DNA of 23,932 nucleotides from a virus. Numbering within the stretch: the first letter of the stretch is position 1; every line of letters begins with the position of its first letter. Under the pieces are notes generated by a model. That model searched no databases, was not told the DNA's origin, and saw only the letters and a list, made by a program, of their open reading frames with translations. The translations under genes and the position numbers were made by a program. Positions 21,293 to 23,932 of this stretch are shown piece after piece. The stretch is taken from the IMG/VR virus record IMGVR_UViG_3300031812_000021, positions 1 to 23,932 of that record; one strand, given 5' to 3'.

Positions 21293-21349
21293 GCTGCTAC
21301 TGCTGATGACACCGGCGGTGGGGAGTACTACGTTTGGGTGAGGCGGGCT
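21293..21349 (+). repeat. Inter-element linker, second copy
   Basis: Contains CTGCTACTGCTGATGA, GGGGAGTACTAC and GGGTGAGGCGGG, matching in order the minus strand of 15503-15561. Read in one frame it gives ADDTGGGEYYVWVRRAVTTL, an echo of the other copy. Confidence 0.75.
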
Positions 21350-21393
21350 GTCACAACACTGCATAGAAAGAAAAGAAGATGCGGTGTTGTGAC
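21350..21393 (+). repeat. 44-bp palindromic element, copy 9 (intergenic)
   Basis: GTCACAACAC (21350-21359), interior with CATAGAAAGAAAAGAAGATG, GTGTTGTGAC (21384-21393). Confidence 0.95.
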
Positions 21394-21432
21394 GGCGGTT
21401 ACGGATCAACGGTTGAACACACAACGGGCGCT

Positions 21433-21476
21433 GTCACAACACGCTCTATAAATAAAAGAGATGCAGGTGTTGTGAC
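21433..21476 (+). repeat. 44-bp palindromic element, copy 10 (intergenic)
   Basis: GTCACAACAC (21433-21442), interior with CTATAAATAAAAGAGATG, GTGTTGTGAC (21467-21476). It ends 24 bases before the start of the next gene, so it lies in that gene's leader. Confidence 0.95.
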
Positions 21477-21500
21477 GGCGCACTAGAGGAGGAGCATACG

Positions 21501-21908
21501 ATGCTTGTTCAGGAGACCATCCAGCCGCTGCTGCGCTACTTCAACGCGAACGTAACAGCGCCTGCGGACACGTCGGTTATCAGCATCGCAAACGCGCAGG
21601 CGGTGCGCATCGTTGCGCACACCGGGACGGTGACCGGCACCGCGTCGTTGCAAGTACACGTCAACGACACAAACAACACAAACAACTCGGCGCAGTTGAC
21701 GGATAAGGCGATTACGTCGCTGGCGTCGAACTCGTCTTACGAGATTTTCGTGACCGGCGCAGAGGCATATGCAGCGAAAACGCTCGCATCGCATATGTTT
21801 GTACGCATCGCCGGAACGGGTACGGCGCAGATTGCGATTGAGATTTCGGCGTTCCCCGGGCGCGATATTCCCGCGTCGCTCCCGTCAAACTGGACGCGCG
21901 TGCTGTGA
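21501..21908 (+). CDS. Possible capsid decoration or head-stabilising protein
   Basis: A 135-residue protein directly after the capsid gene. It is beta-rich, Thr/Ala/Asn-rich and contains VRIVAHTGTVTGTASLQVHV, NDTNNTNNSAQL and FVRIAGTGTAQIAIEISAF, suggesting a compact all-beta fold. Position and composition suit a decoration or head-stabilising protein, but no family motif was recognised; it could also be a small tail-associated protein. AGAGGAGGAG (21485-21494) precedes ATG 21501. Low charge and lack of cysteine are typical of virion surface proteins. Confidence 0.6.
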   Translation: MLVQETIQPLLRYFNANVTAPADTSVISIANAQAVRIVAHTGTVTGTASLQVHVNDTNNTNNSAQLTDKAITSLASNSSYEIFVTGAEAYAAKTLASHMFVRIAGTGTAQIAIEISAFPGRDIPASLPSNWTRVL

Positions 21909-21916
21909 GGTAAGCG

Positions 21917-22492
21917 ATGTACGCGACGCTGGCGCAGTTGAAGGATTATCTCAGCATCACATCAAACGCAGACGACGCGCTGCTGACGGATTTGCTCGTG
22001 CGCGCAACTGCGATGATTGAGCAGATGACGCGCAAAGTGTTTGAAGCGCCGCTCGTTTCGACCGCACGCCGATTCGGACACGAGCATATGATGTGGGACG
22101 GGGTAATGCGTTGGGATTATCTGCTGCTGCCGTCGGGCGTCTACATCGCCGAACTCACCGGCGCGAAGGACGGGGATGATGTAACAATCCCGCTGGCGGA
22201 AATTGACAAACATCCGGTTGACGCGCCGCACTCTATATTGGTGCGACGTGACAAACGTTGGTGCGGCAGAACGCAGACGGCGGAAATTACCGCGCGTTGG
22301 GGGTACAGTACCGACCCGCCAGACGACATTATTCACGCAACGATCCGGTTGGCGGCGTGGCTGTACCGCCAACGCGGAACGGCGAACGATCCCGACCGCC
22401 CAACGGTAATTGATCACGGGTTGGTGTTGCTGCCGTCGGCGTTGCCGGATGACGTTCGCGCAATACTGGAGCGCTACCGCGATGTCGTATAA
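21917..22492 (+). CDS. Head-tail connector (gp6-like)
   Basis: A 191-residue protein beginning MYATLAQLKDYLSITSNADDALLTDLLVRATAMIEQMTRKVF, the typical start of the gp6-like adaptor proteins (helical bundle with L-x-x-L-K-x-Y-L and a later A-x-x-x-I-E). ITARWGYSTDPPDDIIHATIRLAAWLYRQRG (about 125-155) matches their C-terminal helices. It would form the ring below the portal at the head-tail junction. AGGTAAGCG precedes ATG 21917, 9 bases after the upstream stop. It overlaps the next gene by 11 bases. Confidence 0.8.
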   Translation: MYATLAQLKDYLSITSNADDALLTDLLVRATAMIEQMTRKVFEAPLVSTARRFGHEHMMWDGVMRWDYLLLPSGVYIAELTGAKDGDDVTIPLAEIDKHPVDAPHSILVRRDKRWCGRTQTAEITARWGYSTDPPDDIIHATIRLAAWLYRQRGTANDPDRPTVIDHGLVLLPSALPDDVRAILERYRDVV

Positions 22493-22943
22493 CACCGTCA
22501 TTGACATTCTCAAGCTGCTGTCCGACCTGGCGGTGCAGTACAACAACGCTGTTGTTCCGGTTTGGTATCTCTCCACGCAGGCGAACTGGTCGGACGCAGC
22601 GCAACTTCCGGTTCGGATTATCCCCGTCCTCGGCGGGCTGCGTTTGGTGGAAGGCGGCGTCTACACCCCCACGCGCGCAACGCGCGCGGTGTGGGAGATC
22701 GACGATCTGCTGCTCGTGCGCGACGTTGGAATGGGGCGCGGCGTTGCGGATACGGCGGCGGCGCTGGCGGACTATATTGAGGATTACGTTGCGCAACTGC
22801 GCTTCGCGTGGTATGTTCGCGGCGATGTGCAGTTGCTCAACGTGAGCGGGATAGTGGACGTAATACGATACGGCGAGCGAGCGTATGAGGGCGTTGTGAT
22901 GACGACGCGATTTGCGCACCTCATCCGCGCGCCGTCGGTATAG
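22482..22943 (+). CDS. Probable tail completion/terminator protein
   Basis: A 153-residue protein between connector and tail tube genes. MSYNTVIDILKLLSDLAVQYNNAVVPVW is followed by LPVRIIPVLGGLRLVEGGVYTPTRATRAVWEIDDLLLVRDVGMGRG, then helix ADTAAALADYIEDYVAQL and strands ending VMTTRFAHLIRAPSV. The position and the alpha-beta layout suggest a tail terminator or neck completion protein; recognition is by context rather than motif. ATG 22482 overlaps the connector stop (22492), preferred over longer upstream in-frame starts because the N-terminal hydrophobic helix begins here. Confidence 0.6.
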   Translation: MSYNTVIDILKLLSDLAVQYNNAVVPVWYLSTQANWSDAAQLPVRIIPVLGGLRLVEGGVYTPTRATRAVWEIDDLLLVRDVGMGRGVADTAAALADYIEDYVAQLRFAWYVRGDVQLLNVSGIVDVIRYGERAYEGVVMTTRFAHLIRAPSV

Positions 22944-22953
22944 GAGGTAGGGG

Positions 22954-23460
22954 ATGTCGCACTCTGGAGTTCTTGCCGGGCTTTACGCGGGTAATTTTGC
23001 GGTCGAGATTTCGACCAACGGAACGACGTGGACTGCGGTTTCAAACGCAACCGTCAAAATAGACGACGTTGAGCTTTCGCGCCCAAGCGGTGAGGCGTAT
23101 GTTGGCGGTTCAAGCGATTATGCGACGGTGACCGTCGGTAAACGCGAACCGATTGAGATTACGCTGACGTTTTTGTACAACGAGGATACGAACTCTGCGG
23201 CGAATACGATCTTTGATCAGTTCCAAAGCACCTCGCCTCGCCTCGGTGTGCGTTGGTCGCCGCGCGGGTTGGTCAGCCAGGCGCGCGCCTACGCAACCAG
23301 CAACGACGGCGGGACAACGACGGAGTTAGGGGTGATCACCAACGTTACGCTCAGTGCGCTTGATCCGAGCGACGCGGAACCGTATGTCGCTATGGTGACG
23401 GTCAGAACGCCGTCGTTGCGGCGGTACACGCTTGGAAACAGCCCAACCAATCTCTCGTAA
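22954..23460 (+). CDS. Major tail (tube) protein
   Basis: A 168-residue protein with the pattern of a siphovirus tail tube protein: GLYAGNFAVEISTNGTTWTAVSNATVKIDDVELSRPSGEAYV, then VTVGKREPIEITLTFLYNEDT, NTIFDQFQSTSPRLGVRWSPRG and GVITNVTLSALDPSDAEPYVAMVTVRTPS. The strand-rich sequence with E-I-T-L-T-F-L-Y and a long loop fits the tube fold, and the position before the probable assembly chaperone supports it. GGAGGTAGGGG precedes ATG 22954. Confidence 0.75.
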   Translation: MSHSGVLAGLYAGNFAVEISTNGTTWTAVSNATVKIDDVELSRPSGEAYVGGSSDYATVTVGKREPIEITLTFLYNEDTNSAANTIFDQFQSTSPRLGVRWSPRGLVSQARAYATSNDGGTTTELGVITNVTLSALDPSDAEPYVAMVTVRTPSLRRYTLGNSPTNLS

Positions 23461-23469
23461 GGAGGAGAT

Positions 23470-23919
23470 ATGGACAAACCGGCAGAGATTTACGACATCG
23501 AGGCAATTCGTATAGACCGCGCGGCGCTCAGCATCCGCGACGCTGCGAGCGTGCTCAACAACGAGTTGACCGCGCCGGTGGTGGCGCGGCTGATTCGGAA
23601 AGCGATTGGGGATCAGGCGGATCGGTTCCCGCTACGCGCGCTCAAGCGCGTGTACGAACGGGTGTTGCCGCAGATTTTCGAGCCGGACGAGGCGGTGCGG
23701 TCGCGGGTGGCGGGACTGACGCCCGCAGTCGGCGAGATTACGTTGGGCGAGTACCACGAGTTTCTGGACGCCAGCGAACGGAAGATTGCGTTCCCGCCGG
23801 TGGCAGCGACGTTGTTGATCAAAGCCTACGGTGAGGACATTCTCAACGAACCGTATGCCGCTGCCGCGCTGCTGCTCAAAAAGATTTTCGACGCAATCGG
23901 CGACGAGGGAAACGAGTAG
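23470..23919 (+). CDS. Possible tail assembly chaperone
   Basis: A 149-residue helical protein with start ATG 23470 after AGGAGG. It contains VVARLIRKAIGDQADRFPLRALKRVYERVLPQIF and FPPVAATLLIKAYGEDIL, and sits directly after the tail tube gene, where tail assembly chaperones (lambda G-type) normally lie before the tape measure gene. Lambda-type systems make a longer product by frameshifting near the 3' end; CTCAAAAAG (23875-23883) lies there and both alternative + frames stay open to the window end, but frameshifting is not proven. Assignment rests on position and size. Confidence 0.6.
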   Translation: MDKPAEIYDIEAIRIDRAALSIRDAASVLNNELTAPVVARLIRKAIGDQADRFPLRALKRVYERVLPQIFEPDEAVRSRVAGLTPAVGEITLGEYHEFLDASERKIAFPPVAATLLIKAYGEDILNEPYAAAALLLKKIFDAIGDEGNE

Positions 23920-23932
23920 CGCGGGCGACGGC

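Noticed and set aside
2456-21476. The 44-bp elements as a CRISPR array
   Set aside because: The copies are scattered at irregular distances over 19 kb, inside and between genes, with internal variation and no cas1/cas2; the Cas4-like nuclease alone is not enough.
9197-21476. The 44-bp elements as rho-independent terminators
   Set aside because: Three occur inside an open gene, the loops are 24 bases long and no T run follows the right arm.
2456-21476. The elements as ordinary transposon ends with target duplications
   Set aside because: No consistent direct repeats flank the copies and no transposase is in the window; a non-autonomous origin cannot be excluded but is not supported.
1-23932. 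tRNA, rRNA and integrase attachment sites
   Set aside because: No cloverleaf-like sequence, conserved rRNA segment or integrase gene was recognised; a dedicated search was not possible.

Overview
The window is most likely part of a tailed bacteriophage (HK97-type capsid, probably siphovirus-like) or a phage-plasmid of a GC-rich bacterium. The host cannot be named from the sequence. GC-rich codon choice, a replication protein of the CyRepA1 type and the repeat style fit a Chloroflexota-like or similar thermophilic host, but this is inference. No integrase, tRNA, rRNA or CRISPR array is visible. Every gene but one is on the + strand.

Region by region: (1) 1-7138, replication and recombination: a primase-helicase whose 5' end lies outside the window, a family A DNA polymerase with proofreading exonuclease, three separate PD-(D/E)XK nuclease-like proteins (one with a Cas4/AddB-type four-cysteine set) and a small protein with an SSB-like acidic tail. 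(2) 7131-11889: tightly overlapping genes of unknown function, a membrane protein followed by a membrane-anchored FtsK/HerA-type ATPase, a PP-loop (PAPS-reductase-like) enzyme and a membrane protein with a zinc ribbon. (3) 11890-15450: an accessory island of small genes. Several are paralogues of each other, and they sit behind near-identical sigma70-type promoters with palindromic operator-like sites and are separated by strong terminators. It holds the only minus-strand gene (14719-15012). (4) 15722-23919, packaging and morphogenesis: holin-like protein, possible small terminase, large terminase, portal fused to a Mu F-like minor head protein, gp10-like protein, prohead protease, major capsid protein, possible decoration protein, head-tail connector, tail completion protein, tail tube protein and a possible tail assembly chaperone.

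The most striking unexplained feature is a family of ten 44-bp elements. Each has perfect 10-bp inverted ends (GTCACAACAC / GTGTTGTGAC) and exactly 24 bp of A/purine-rich interior. Six are intergenic. Four lie in frame inside genes (one at the 3' end of the replication gene, three in the FtsK-like gene), always in the one forward phase that stays open, so they behave like in-frame palindromic elements. Two elements enclose a linker of about 58 bp that is duplicated about 5.7 kb away in opposite orientation. Other signals are a family of five small paralogous proteins (conserved I-W-x-G, FY-x3-DG and S-[LIM]-E-D-[AV] motifs), a shared promoter/operator set, and near absence of the tetranucleotide GGCC (three found by eye).

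How the genes could work together: the replication gene and polymerase would copy the genome, with nucleases and the SSB-like protein processing ends or junctions. The accessory island, with independent promoters, looks suited to expression as separate small units, possibly for host interaction or counter-defence. The last third builds and fills the capsid and starts the tail. Functions in the accessory island are inference only.
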